Under the pieces are notes generated by a model. That model did not search any database, had not been told where the DNA came from, and saw only the letters and a program-made list of their open reading frames with translations. A stretch of DNA of 64,000 nt from Paenibacillus sp. SYP-B4298 (GTDB taxonomy: Bacteria; Bacillota; Bacilli; Paenibacillales; Paenibacillaceae). This document shows positions 1-7,746 of this stretch, one piece after another. The position numbers and the translations under genes are program-made. The DNA lies in NCBI RefSeq assembly GCF_027627475.1, contig NZ_CP115484.1, positions 929,501 to 993,500 on the forward strand. The letters are read 5' to 3'. The number at the start of each line of letters is the position of its first letter. Position 1 is the stretch's first letter.

Positions 1-164
1 AAGAGTTCGAGGCGAACAGCATCAAGTATGAATATCCTCCTGAGCTTAAGGATGCCGCGCTTCGAGCGTTGGATGCACTCAAGGAGAAGGTGCTGACGGG
101 GAGCTTCCCGTTCGATGGCTCGGTCAACAAGCTGATCGATGGCTTGAAGCTGTGTAAGCGATAG
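1..164 (+). CDS. 3' end of an unknown protein (partial)
   Basis: The reading frame beginning at base 3 is open to a TAG at 162-164 and encodes the last 53 residues of a protein whose start lies outside the window. The visible part is charged and probably helical (ELKDAALRALDALKEKV), ends in LKLCKR, and carries no motif I recognise. Its codon use is the GC-rich type seen in most of the window, unlike the AT-rich genes that follow. I assign no function. Confidence 0.55.
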   Translation, partial: EFEANSIKYEYPPELKDAALRALDALKEKVLTGSFPFDGSVNKLIDGLKLCKR

Positions 165-395
165 TCGTCATTATTTGTCGAAATCAAGGGCGGACTACTG
201 GGGTTTGTGATGTTGGAGGGTTTGGGGGTGAGGGTTGGAGCAGGGCAGGCTGTTCACATGGAGATGTGAATGGCTTGTTTTTGTTGAGATAAAAAATGTA
301 ATATGATTTACATGGGATTTTATGGTATACATTCCAATTAAAATTTGATAAAGTTAGGTGAAGCCAATATATTGATTAAAGGAGGAATTAGAGTA

Positions 396-815
396 ATGAG
401 ATTTAAAGCTAAGAAAGACTCATTCTACATTGCAATCTTTTGGATGATACTACTCATTCTACTAGCTACTTTTATGTATGCACTCCTATTTGATGAAACA
501 CTAAGCTCAAAAATTGTTGGTTGTATATTAACTTTAAGTATTATTATTGTCTCGGTCACTTTTTGGTTCAACACATATTATGTGATTGTTGATGATAAAT
601 TGTTGATAAAGTATGGATTGATCAACAAGGATATTCCTGTACACTCCATCAAATCAATAAGTAGGACAAATACGATGGTAGCGGGACCTGCATTTTCAAC
701 ACACAAAATTGTAATTCATTATAACTACGACCAAATCTTCATAGCTCCAGAAAATGAAAAATTATTTGTCGACCAACTTATAAAAGCAAATAATACAATT
801 CAAGTGAATATATAA
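396..815 (+). CDS. Small membrane protein with bacterial PH domain (bPH_4/YyaB-like)
   Basis: 139 residues from the ATG at 396, which has a strong AAGGAGG eight bases upstream; an in-frame start at 345 lacks such a site. Two hydrophobic segments (about residues 9-31 and 38-57) are followed by a cytoplasm-type domain with the pattern LLIKYGLINKDIPVHSIKSI and a later IFIAPENEKLFVDQL, which fits the small bacterial PH-like family bPH_4 (formerly DUF1200). Family members are membrane-anchored and mostly uncharacterised. The gene is AT-rich and convergent with the Sdp-like toxin operon, and shares a terminator with it. The sublancin immunity protein SunI is, as I recall, also a small membrane PH-like protein, so an immunity role is conceivable but inferred only from position. 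Confidence 0.75.
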   Translation: MRFKAKKDSFYIAIFWMILLILLATFMYALLFDETLSSKIVGCILTLSIIIVSVTFWFNTYYVIVDDKLLIKYGLINKDIPVHSIKSISRTNTMVAGPAFSTHKIVIHYNYDQIFIAPENEKLFVDQLIKANNTIQVNI

Positions 816-853
816 AACAGAAGGTCAAGGGACAACCTTGACCTTCTGTTTTT
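815..853. terminator. Bidirectional terminator between bPH gene and toxin operon
   Basis: A perfect 13-bp inverted repeat (CAGAAGGTCAAGG / CCTTGACCTTCTG, loop GACAA) is flanked by an A run on the left and a T run on the right. It can therefore end transcription from both convergent sides. Confidence 0.9.
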
Positions 854-869
854 ATGGGCCTATTATTTG

Positions 870-1496
870 TTAGGCTAAATTACGAATTATTTTTCCTACA
901 ATCATTTCTTTTTCTAGTTGAGAGGTTCCATTAGCGGAAGACTTAGACTTAGCAGCGGCTACTTCAGTCCAGTATGCAACAGCAGCATATACTTGTATAT
1001 CAATGGCTGCAGTATGTACTGCTCCAACGTAAGATACAAAAATAGCAGCCGTGAGAACAACAAACACAGCGACACATGTTCCAGTAATAGGGTCAGATTC
1101 CTTTAGATCGAGTTCAAGCGCCTGAATAGCTTTTAAAAGTAATTCTCCTCCGGTTGATAAAGCTCGATCCACTGAGATATAATTACTACTTTTAACTGCG
1201 TTCTCCAGTTGGATAAAAAATGAACCATCAATTTTTTTCATTTCATCTAGAACCTTTGTAACCAACTTTTGGTTTTCTTCTTCATTGGCTTGCTTTAACA
1301 TGTCTTTTGACCAAACTTCGGGGAATATTTTAGCCACTTCCCCTTGGCCAAAAACTAATCCTTTAAAAATATCCTCTCCAGTAAAATGATTGATTTTCTG
1401 TAATTGACCTTGAGCTAGTACGGATGGAGTAATACCAAATACTAAAACTACTGTAAGACAAATTGCGATTAAATTCTTAAATCTAATTTTTCTCAA
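870..1496 (-). CDS. sdpC: SdpC-family antimicrobial peptide precursor
   Basis: A 208-residue secreted precursor, close to the 203 residues of Bacillus subtilis SdpC, the sporulation-delaying (cannibalism) toxin. A signal peptide spans residues 1-28 (cleavage after VLA). It is followed by the family block FTGEDIFKGLVFGQGEV and a C-terminal hydrophobic region (about 141-180) corresponding to the mature SDP peptide. The mature region here has one cysteine (C141); the position equivalent to the second cysteine of B. subtilis SDP is V147, so the intramolecular disulfide cannot form. It is the last gene of the minus-strand operon after SdpA- and SdpB-like genes. In B. subtilis those two are needed to make active SDP. 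No SdpI/SdpR immunity pair is visible nearby. Confidence 0.9.
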   Translation of the reverse strand: MRKIRFKNLIAICLTVVLVFGITPSVLAQGQLQKINHFTGEDIFKGLVFGQGEVAKIFPEVWSKDMLKQANEEENQKLVTKVLDEMKKIDGSFFIQLENAVKSSNYISVDRALSTGGELLLKAIQALELDLKESDPITGTCVAVFVVLTAAIFVSYVGAVHTAAIDIQVYAAVAYWTEVAAAKSKSSANGTSQLEKEMIVGKIIRNLA

Positions 1497-1572
1497 ATTA
1501 AAAGCTCCTTTATTAAATATTGATAAAATTTAGTGTAGTTCTGGTGGCCCATGAACCAGTTACACAAAATTT

Positions 1573-2529
1573 TTATCTCTGATCAATTTCCGTCGGTTTT
1601 TGTATTACGCTAAATCTCTTAGATGTAATATGTGGTAAATTTAAGGAAAAACCTTGCTCCAATGGGCGCAAATACAAGATTAGAGCTGCACACATAACGA
1701 GTGAGAAACTATAAAGACCGATAAAGATGGCAAAGAAAGTATGTAGGATGATTCCTAGTAAAAGGAAGTATTTCCTATGCATCTTAGGGACGAATAGAGC
1801 ACCGAATAGTGCAAGTTCAATAATAAGTGTCCCCCAAGTAGGGATGACAACAAGGTCGGTTACTAGCATCTTGTTAACAAAATTAGCTAATAGAGGAGGC
1901 ATCCCAAGCATAGTATCATTTAAATAATAATAAACTGCCGTACCGTTTAACCACTCTTCTTCTTTGACCTTAGATACTGCAGCATTAAGATAAATAATTG
2001 CAACTTGAATTCTTATAAAAAATAATGCTATAAATGCGATGGATGCATGGAGAATACCAGAATACCTATTTAAGTTTATCTCTCTATTATCCGTAAACCA
2101 GTGCCATTTTCTAGAATCTGTTAAAGTAATAGGAATTAATAGGAAGGTAAATACCGCTTGAACCTGTTCTCCGCCATCTAAACCAAGTGCAGATACCTGT
2201 AAACTGTAAGCAACCCACCAATGCAAAATACCGGTAATTCTTGGTCTCCAGCCTATTACCACAAGAAGTAATACTCCAATACAAATCCACTTTATGATAT
2301 TCAAGTAAAAATAATCACCAGGTACTGTGCAGAAGATGCTAATGTTACCAGTACACGCGGGAAAAACATCAATTCCGGCAGCGGGTCTAAAAAAAATACG
2401 AATATCATTAACTACTAATGTAACAAGCAGCGATAAAGCCATTAGTGATCGAGATAGCCCATAAACATTACTCCAAAGAATTTCTCTCTTTAGTTGCTTA
2501 ACTACACTTTTTCCTATTCTATCGAACAT
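1573..2529 (-). CDS. sdpB: SdpB-family membrane protein for toxin maturation
   Basis: 318 residues with several transmembrane segments, the opening FDRIGKSVVKQLKREILWSNVYGLSRS, and an extracellular pair of cysteines (FPACTGNISIFCTVPGDYF). This matches SdpB-like proteins, which carry an HTTM-type membrane domain related to vitamin-K-dependent carboxylase membrane regions. In B. subtilis SdpB acts with SdpA to convert secreted SdpC into the active SDP toxin. The ATG at 2529 lies inside the end of the upstream sdpA-like gene (16-bp overlap), which implies translational coupling. The AT-rich composition agrees with the rest of the operon. Confidence rests on the whole three-gene order as well as the protein itself. 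Confidence 0.88.
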   Translation of the reverse strand: MFDRIGKSVVKQLKREILWSNVYGLSRSLMALSLLVTLVVNDIRIFFRPAAGIDVFPACTGNISIFCTVPGDYFYLNIIKWICIGVLLLVVIGWRPRITGILHWWVAYSLQVSALGLDGGEQVQAVFTFLLIPITLTDSRKWHWFTDNREINLNRYSGILHASIAFIALFFIRIQVAIIYLNAAVSKVKEEEWLNGTAVYYYLNDTMLGMPPLLANFVNKMLVTDLVVIPTWGTLIIELALFGALFVPKMHRKYFLLLGIILHTFFAIFIGLYSFSLVMCAALILYLRPLEQGFSLNLPHITSKRFSVIQKPTEIDQR

Positions 2530-3068
2530 GATACGTCCACCCTTACTATTTTTGATGGCATTATGATATTTTCATTTTTGCTCCAGGCCCAAGGAACAGG
2601 TTCTTGAAGAACAACACCTATGTCTCCACAAATCGTGGGGTGTGGTGTTGAGTTGGTTACGCTTACTTTATCAGTATAATTTTTCAAACACTCCGTAGGG
2701 CTATCTTCACATGCGAGCCAATTTGCTTCACTTATCTTTCCTTGAATTAAGCCAGCTTCAATTCCTTGAGATCTTCCATATCGAGATATACCAAACAAAT
2801 TAGTTGCCCGATTATTAGGCCACTGTAAAGCAGGTTTTTCAGTATTCATATCATAGACGTTGATCATATAATCTCTTGGGTTTTTACTATAAAACCCCCA
2901 TCCTTGAGGAGAGACCAGTTTGAAAAATCTTTCATTTAGATACTTTTCTGCTATAGGGTTGAATGTCATGGCACTAATAATTGATGAAGCAAAAAACAAT
3001 AGCCAAAGGGAAAAAATAATAGAAACAATTATTCCAATCTTTTTAAAACTTAAATCTTTATTCTCCAC
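2514..3068 (-). CDS. sdpA: SdpA-family protein
   Basis: 184 residues starting at a GTG with AAAGGA about eight bases upstream. One transmembrane helix lies near residues 12-34. The rest is predicted extracytoplasmic and includes FFKLVSPQGWGFYSKNPRDY and a pattern of three cysteines (WLACEDSPTECLKN, PTICGDIG) typical of SdpA-like proteins. SdpA works with SdpB in maturation of the SdpC toxin; its biochemical activity is not established. It is first in a three-gene minus-strand operon, so its promoter should lie between about 3070 and 3345. That stretch is AT-rich and I could not assign the promoter with confidence. Confidence 0.85.
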   Translation of the reverse strand: MENKDLSFKKIGIIVSIIFSLWLLFFASSIISAMTFNPIAEKYLNERFFKLVSPQGWGFYSKNPRDYMINVYDMNTEKPALQWPNNRATNLFGISRYGRSQGIEAGLIQGKISEANWLACEDSPTECLKNYTDKVSVTNSTPHPTICGDIGVVLQEPVPWAWSKNENIIMPSKIVRVDVSCSIE

Positions 3069-3350
3069 ACTTCAACATTCCTTTCGCCAATATGAGGTTT
3101 CGTCGCTAGGCTATAAATTTTAACATTTTAAACATTCCTAATATCATTGAAGACTGGTGGAAGTTTAAGATACTATGTTTGATGAATACACGGTTGATAG
3201 GCGAAATAAATATGTTTGAAATAGGTAATGTTTATAATCATAATCATATATACCTATTTTTTAATTTATTTACAAAGTCAACTAAGTTGAATAATAACAT
3301 CAGTTCCTCATTATGTCAATTATTATAAAAAATATTTTTATTTCTATTTA

Positions 3351-3511
3351 GGGCGTGTCTGAACACTCTGAACGGAACAGATCTGGCCGAATTTTCGTTC
3401 CAGGCAAGGCGCTTTTTCGCAGGCGTACCGGGGGTACGTCAAGAAAAAGCAACGCAGCATGGGGCGAAAAGGCGGGGAGAGATGCCCTTGAACGGGTTTT
3501 CAGACACGACC
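3351..3511. repeat. Dispersed repeat family A, full-length copy with terminal inverted repeats
   Basis: A 161-bp GC-rich block in AT-rich surroundings. Its ends form an imperfect terminal inverted repeat (GGGCGTGTCTGAACAC against the complement of GTTTTCAGACACGACC). Its interior contains a short inverted repeat, GTACCGGGGGTAC. The right half (GCAGCATGGGGCGA through GAAGACACG-type ending) recurs at 28053-28120, and a shorter end fragment recurs near 10752-10800. It has no coding capacity and is MITE-like in form. Confidence 0.65.
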
Positions 3512-3700
3512 TAGGTATGATCACCTGCATAATCAGACTTATATGGGGACTAAAATAACCCGCTAAGGGAATGAATCGCAGCATGATTATTCAGGCTCCA
3601 AAGTACTGTCAATCAAGCTTGCCCCCTATGATGTATGGGCAGGCTTATTTGTTTATTAGGGATTTTTGCTTTATATCAAAACAAACGTAAATAAAGGGTA

Positions 3701-3727
3701 TTCAAAAACAAAAACAACTGATATAAT
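3701..3727 (+). promoter_or_regulatory. Candidate promoter of the rhamnose operon (extended -10)
   Basis: TGATATAAT at 3719-3727 is an extended -10 element. The best -35 candidate, TTCAAA at 3701-3706, is weakly placed (15-bp spacer). Transcription from here would give a 5' leader of roughly 275 nt before the first rhamnose gene. Confidence 0.45.
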
Positions 3728-4007
3728 CGTAAACAGATACAAAAATCACAATATAAGCGTTGGTAAACAAAAAGAAACGAATATTTGTTGGCAACTCGGG
3801 CTTCGTCCAAATTTACTTTCGTTTCATTTTATCTTCAAATCGTTTTCTATCTGGCTTTTATTTTGCTTGCAATCCAATTTCCATTTTCAGTTTAGTCACA
3901 ATCTCAATCACAATTTCAATTCCATCACTATTTCAATCTCAGATTCAATTTCAAGGTCCAATTAAATCAATCAAACTAATCAAACCAATCAAATGGAGGA
4001 TGACATC
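3728..4007 (+). other. Long, G-depleted CAAT-rich leader before the rhamnose operon
   Basis: From about 3855 to 3990 the + strand is almost free of G and is built of irregular repeats of CAATTTCAAT, TCAATC and ATCAAAC. This low-complexity, probably unstructured RNA would immediately precede the ribosome binding site of rhaEW. I see no riboswitch-like fold and no ORF with a ribosome binding site. Confidence 0.5.
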
Positions 4008-6077
4008 ATGGTACAGAGCTTATGGGAGCGCGAGAAGGCAGCACAGATTGAACCGGGGGTGGGCGAGCTGGTGTATCGCTCCAATCTGATTGGCACCGAT
4101 CGCCGGGTGTGCAACTGGGGCGGCGGCAATACGTCGATGAAGACGATCGAGAAGGACTTCCGCGGGCGTGATGTGGAAGTGATGTGGGTCAAGGGGAGCG
4201 GCTCCGATCTGGCGACGATGAAGGCGGCTAATTTTACAGGACTGCGGATGGACGATATTCGCCCGTTGATCGAGCGCGACGAGATGCCGGATGAGGAGAT
4301 GGTAGCGTATCTGGCACATTGTATGATCGACAGCAAGCACCCGCGTGCGTCCATCGAGACGCTGCTGCACGCATTCCTGCCGTTCAAGCATGTCGACCAT
4401 ACGCACCCGGATGCGATTATTAGCATCTGCTGTGCAGATAATGGCAAGGCGGTGGCGAGGGAGATTTTTGGCGACCGTTTCGTCTGGGTGCCGTATGTGC
4501 GCCCAGGGTTCACGCTGTCGAAGATGATCGCTGAAGGCGTGCATGCCAATCCGAATGCCGAGCTTGTACTGATGGAGAAGCATGGCCTGGTCACATGGGG
4601 AGAGACCTCTGAGGAGGCTTATGCGAAGACGATTGCCATTATTAATGAAGCGGAGAGCTACATTGAGGCGCGGGTGCAGGAGGAGCAGTTGTTCGGCGGG
4701 GCGCGGTATGCGGCGTTGTCCAGCGAGGAGAGAAGACAGATCGTGGCGGAGATTATGCCGATTGCGCGCGGTGCAGTCAGTGACGGCAAGCGGATGATTC
4801 TGAGCTTCGATGATGCGGAGGATGTCCTGCAATTCGTGAACAGCAAGGATGCGGCGCAATTGTCTCAGGTGGGCGCGGCTTGCCCGGATCATCTCGTGCA
4901 TACGAAGATGGTGCCGCTCTATGTGAGCTGGGACCCGGCGACGAAGGATGTTGCGACGCTCAAGCAGGCTGTGCTGGACGGCATCGAGCAGTTCAAGCAA
5001 GCGTATACGGATTATTTTGAACGGAATAAGAATGAAGGCGACAAGATGTTTGAGGCAGCTCCGCGCGTGATCCTCATTCCGGGTCTTGGCATGATCAACA
5101 CAGGCAAGAGCCATGCGATGTCGCTCGTCAGCGGCGCGCTGTATCATCGTGCGATTGCCGTTATGCGTGGCGCAACTAGTCTGGGGCAATTCGTGTCTCT
5201 GAGTGAAAATGAATCCTACAATGTGGAATATTGGCCGCTGGAGCTGTATAAGCTGACATTGGCGCCTGCTGAGGCGGAGTTCTCCCGCAAGGTAGCGCTC
5301 ATTACAGGCGGAGCGGGCGGCATCGGCAGCGAGACGGCTCGCCGCCTTGTCTCTGAAGGTGCTCATGTCGTGCTGGCTGACCTGAATCTGGAGGGCGCGC
5401 AGAAGGTAGCGGACGAGATCAATCAGGCGAGCGGCGCGGGACGGGCGATCGCGGTGAAGATGGATGTGACGAAGGAGGAGGACGTGCAGGCGGCCTTTGC
5501 CGAGACGGCGCTATGCTACGGCGGTGTCGACATCCTCGTGAACAATGCGGGTCTGGCGACCTCCAGTCCGTTCGATGAGACGTCGCTCAAGGAATGGAAT
5601 CTGAACATGAACGTGCTGGGCACCGGATACTTCCTCGTGGCGCGCGAAGCGTTCAAGCAGATGAAGGCGCAGGCGATCGGCGGCAATATGGTATTCATCG
5701 GCTCCAAGAACTCGGTCTATGCCGGCAAGAACGCCAGTGCCTATAGTGCAGCCAAAGCGCTGGAGGCGCATCTGGCTCGGTGCATCGCGGCTGAGGGCGG
5801 GGAGCTGGGCATCCGTGTCAATACGATCCTGCCGGATGCGATCCTGCAAGGCTCGGCGATCTGGAATTCCAACTGGCGCAACGAGCGCGCGGCGGCTTAC
5901 GGCATTGAGCCGGATCAACTGGAGGAATACTATCGCAAGAGAACGACGCTGCTGGTGAACATTTTCCCAAGAGATATCGCAGAGGGCATTGCATTTTTCG
6001 CTTCGTCGCGTGCGGACAAAACAACGGGCTGCATGCTGACGATTGACGGCGGTGTGCCGGCGGCATTTACAAGATAA
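4008..6077 (+). CDS. rhaEW: Bifunctional rhamnulose-1-phosphate aldolase / L-lactaldehyde dehydrogenase
   Basis: 689 residues from the ATG at 4008, chosen because GGAGGA ends eight bases before it; the in-frame ATG at 3993 overlaps that site. Residues about 1-420 are a class II aldolase domain with the zinc-site histidines in HVDHTHPDA and the later EKHGLVTWGE. Residues about 430-689 are a short-chain dehydrogenase with the nucleotide loop TGGAGGIG, NNAG and the catalytic YSAAK. The fusion is the known RhaEW type: it splits rhamnulose-1-phosphate into dihydroxyacetone phosphate and L-lactaldehyde, and oxidises the latter to L-lactate. It is first in a + strand operon with the other rhamnose genes. 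It is cytoplasmic and its length is normal for the family. Confidence 0.93.
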   Translation: MVQSLWEREKAAQIEPGVGELVYRSNLIGTDRRVCNWGGGNTSMKTIEKDFRGRDVEVMWVKGSGSDLATMKAANFTGLRMDDIRPLIERDEMPDEEMVAYLAHCMIDSKHPRASIETLLHAFLPFKHVDHTHPDAIISICCADNGKAVAREIFGDRFVWVPYVRPGFTLSKMIAEGVHANPNAELVLMEKHGLVTWGETSEEAYAKTIAIINEAESYIEARVQEEQLFGGARYAALSSEERRQIVAEIMPIARGAVSDGKRMILSFDDAEDVLQFVNSKDAAQLSQVGAACPDHLVHTKMVPLYVSWDPATKDVATLKQAVLDGIEQFKQAYTDYFERNKNEGDKMFEAAPRVILIPGLGMINTGKSHAMSLVSGALYHRAIAVMRGATSLGQFVSLSENESYNVEYWPLELYKLTLAPAEAEFSRKVALITGGAGGIGSETARRLVSEGAHVVLADLNLEGAQKVADEINQASGAGRAIAVKMDVTKEEDVQAAFAETALCYGGVDILVNNAGLATSSPFDETSLKEWNLNMNVLGTGYFLVAREAFKQMKAQAIGGNMVFIGSKNSVYAGKNASAYSAAKALEAHLARCIAAEGGELGIRVNTILPDAILQGSAIWNSNWRNERAAAYGIEPDQLEEYYRKRTTLLVNIFPRDIAEGIAFFASSRADKTTGCMLTIDGGVPAAFTR

Positions 6078-6098
6078 TCTATGATGGAGGGGATGCAG

Positions 6099-6467
6099 GT
6101 GCAAGCCAAAGGTGTTAAGCTATGGGTCATACCCGATTGTTACATTCCGGAGGTCAGCTCCGGCGAGCTGGAAAGCCATGAATCCATCTGTGTGCTGAAT
6201 TGCAGCCCGGAGGATGCGCTGCTGCACATCACCATATATTTCGAAGACAGGGAGCCTCTTGAGAGGATTCCTGTCTACGTCCCCGCCAGACGGACGAAGC
6301 ATATTCGCACCAGCTCGCTCAAGAAGGAGGATCAGACGATCCCCAAGGGCGTGCCCTATGCGGCTGAGGTGGAGAGCGACATCCCGGTCTATGTGCAATA
6401 CAGTCGCCTTGACTCGACACAGGCGGAAAATGCGCTCATGACGACGATGGCCTTTCCCATCTCCTAA
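6099..6467 (+). CDS. ASRT-family (sensory rhodopsin transducer-like) small-molecule-binding protein
   Basis: About 123 residues beginning KGVKLWVIPDCYIPE, followed by LESHESICVLNCSPEDALLHITIYFEDREP and ending ALMTTMAFPIS. This is the Anabaena sensory rhodopsin transducer superfamily, a small beta-sandwich thought to bind sugars or other small ligands; most members are unrelated to rhodopsin. The GTG at 6099 sits six bases after GGAGGGG and is the preferred start; ATGs at 6081, 6084 and 6093 are in frame but lie before or inside that site. It lies 21 bp after rhaEW and before rhaI, so a sugar-binding or regulatory role in rhamnose use is inferred. It may stand in for a missing mutarotase, but nothing in the sequence proves this. 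Confidence 0.82.
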   Translation: MQAKGVKLWVIPDCYIPEVSSGELESHESICVLNCSPEDALLHITIYFEDREPLERIPVYVPARRTKHIRTSSLKKEDQTIPKGVPYAAEVESDIPVYVQYSRLDSTQAENALMTTMAFPIS

Positions 6468-6525
6468 CTGACCTGAACGAATATCGCAAATGACATTCTC
6501 TTATACCAAAGGAGACCCGATCAAG

Positions 6526-7746
6526 ATGACGGATAAAGCGTATACATTATTTGAAGAGCAGCAACAAGCGCGCGGCATTAACCTGGAGGACGTCAAAGCA
6601 GCGATCAAGGGGCTGAAGATCGAGACCCCGTCCTGGGGCTACGGCGACTCGGGCACACGCTTCAAGGTATTTCAGAAAAACGGCGTGCCGCGCAGTCCGT
6701 TCGAGAAATTCGAGGATGCGGCCCAGGTGCATCGCTACACTGGCGCTTGTCCTGCCGTTGCCATCCACATCCCGTGGGACAAAACCGAGGACTATGGCAA
6801 GCTGCGCAGCCATGCAGAAAGTCTTGGCGTGACGATCGGTGCGGTCAACCCGAACTTGTTCCAGGAGGACGAGTACATGCTGGGCAGCGTGACGCATACG
6901 GATGCCGCCGTGCGCCGCAAGGCGACCGAGCATCTGCTGGAATGTGTGGACATTGCCAAGGAAACCGGCTCGCGCGACTTGAGCCTATGGTTTGCGGACG
7001 GCACCAACTATCCAGGTCAGGGCCATATTCGCCAACGGAAAGCGTGGATGCGCGAGGCGCTCGCTGAGATGTACAAGGCGCTGACGCCGCAAATGCGGAT
7101 GCTGATCGAGTACAAGACATTTGAGCCGGCCTTCTACCATACTGATCTGGCGGATTGGGGAATGGCGCTCAGCCTGGCGAACAAGCTTGGGCCGCAGGCG
7201 CAGGTGCTGGTCGATACAGGTCATCATGCGCAGGGGATCAACGTGGAGCATATTGTGGCATTCCTGATCGATGAGCATAATCTGGGCGGATTTCATTTCA
7301 ATGCGCGTAAATATGCGGATGATGATCTGATCGTTGGTACGATGAATCCACATGAGCTGTTCCTGATCTTCTACCAGATCATTGAAGCGTCCCGCGATAG
7401 CGACGCGGCTATCCGCGAGACGGTAGGCAACATCGCCTACATGATCGATCAATCCCATAATATCGAGCGCAAAATTCCGGCTATGATTCGTTCGATCATG
7501 AACGTGCAGACGCAATTTGCCAAGGCGCAGTTGATCAATCTGGATGAGGTGCGCGAGGCGCAGCTTGCCGGGGATGTGCTGGCGGCTGAGGATGCGGTGC
7601 GCCGCGCATTCGAGTTCGATGTGACACCGCTCTTGCATGCGGTGCGCGAGGAGATCGGCGTGCCGGTAGATCCGATGAAGGCTTATCTTGCGAGCGGCTA
7701 TGAGGCATCGATTGCTCATCGTGGCAAGGGCGGTGCCTCCTGGTGA
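6526..7746 (+). CDS. rhaI: L-rhamnose isomerase (RhaI type)
   Basis: 406 residues from the ATG at 6526, with AAAGGAG about nine bases upstream; a frame extending to 6490 lacks such a site. It is a xylose-isomerase-like TIM barrel with PSWGYGDSGTRF near the N terminus, HIPWDK, IEYKTFEPAFYHTD (metal-binding Glu), VDTGHHAQGINVE (metal-binding Asp and substrate His) and GGFHFNARKYADDDL. It resembles the Pseudomonas stutzeri type of L-rhamnose isomerase, not the E. coli RhaA type. It converts L-rhamnose to L-rhamnulose in the cytoplasm using divalent metal. It overlaps the kinase gene by 4 bp (GTGA), which indicates translational coupling. Confidence 0.93.
   Translation: MTDKAYTLFEEQQQARGINLEDVKAAIKGLKIETPSWGYGDSGTRFKVFQKNGVPRSPFEKFEDAAQVHRYTGACPAVAIHIPWDKTEDYGKLRSHAESLGVTIGAVNPNLFQEDEYMLGSVTHTDAAVRRKATEHLLECVDIAKETGSRDLSLWFADGTNYPGQGHIRQRKAWMREALAEMYKALTPQMRMLIEYKTFEPAFYHTDLADWGMALSLANKLGPQAQVLVDTGHHAQGINVEHIVAFLIDEHNLGGFHFNARKYADDDLIVGTMNPHELFLIFYQIIEASRDSDAAIRETVGNIAYMIDQSHNIERKIPAMIRSIMNVQTQFAKAQLINLDEVREAQLAGDVLAAEDAVRRAFEFDVTPLLHAVREEIGVPVDPMKAYLASGYEASIAHRGKGGASW

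Noticed and set aside
208-245. G-rich run resembling a G-quadruplex
   Set aside because: Only three clear runs of three or more G plus shorter ones are present; not convincing as a four-run motif.
3348-3584. Small ORFs of 67-78 aa in the repeat element at 3351-3511
   Set aside because: They lie within a non-coding dispersed repeat that has inverted ends and truncated copies elsewhere.
3735-3790. cre or DeoR operator upstream of the rhamnose operon (AAGCGTTGGTAAAC)
   Set aside because: The match to the cre consensus fails in its right half, and the repeated GTAAAC words are too short to assign.
4020-5366. 448-aa minus-strand open frame opposite rhaEW
   Set aside because: It is a shadow of a GC-rich gene in the complementary frame: no ribosome binding site, rich in Arg/His/Leu, no family pattern.
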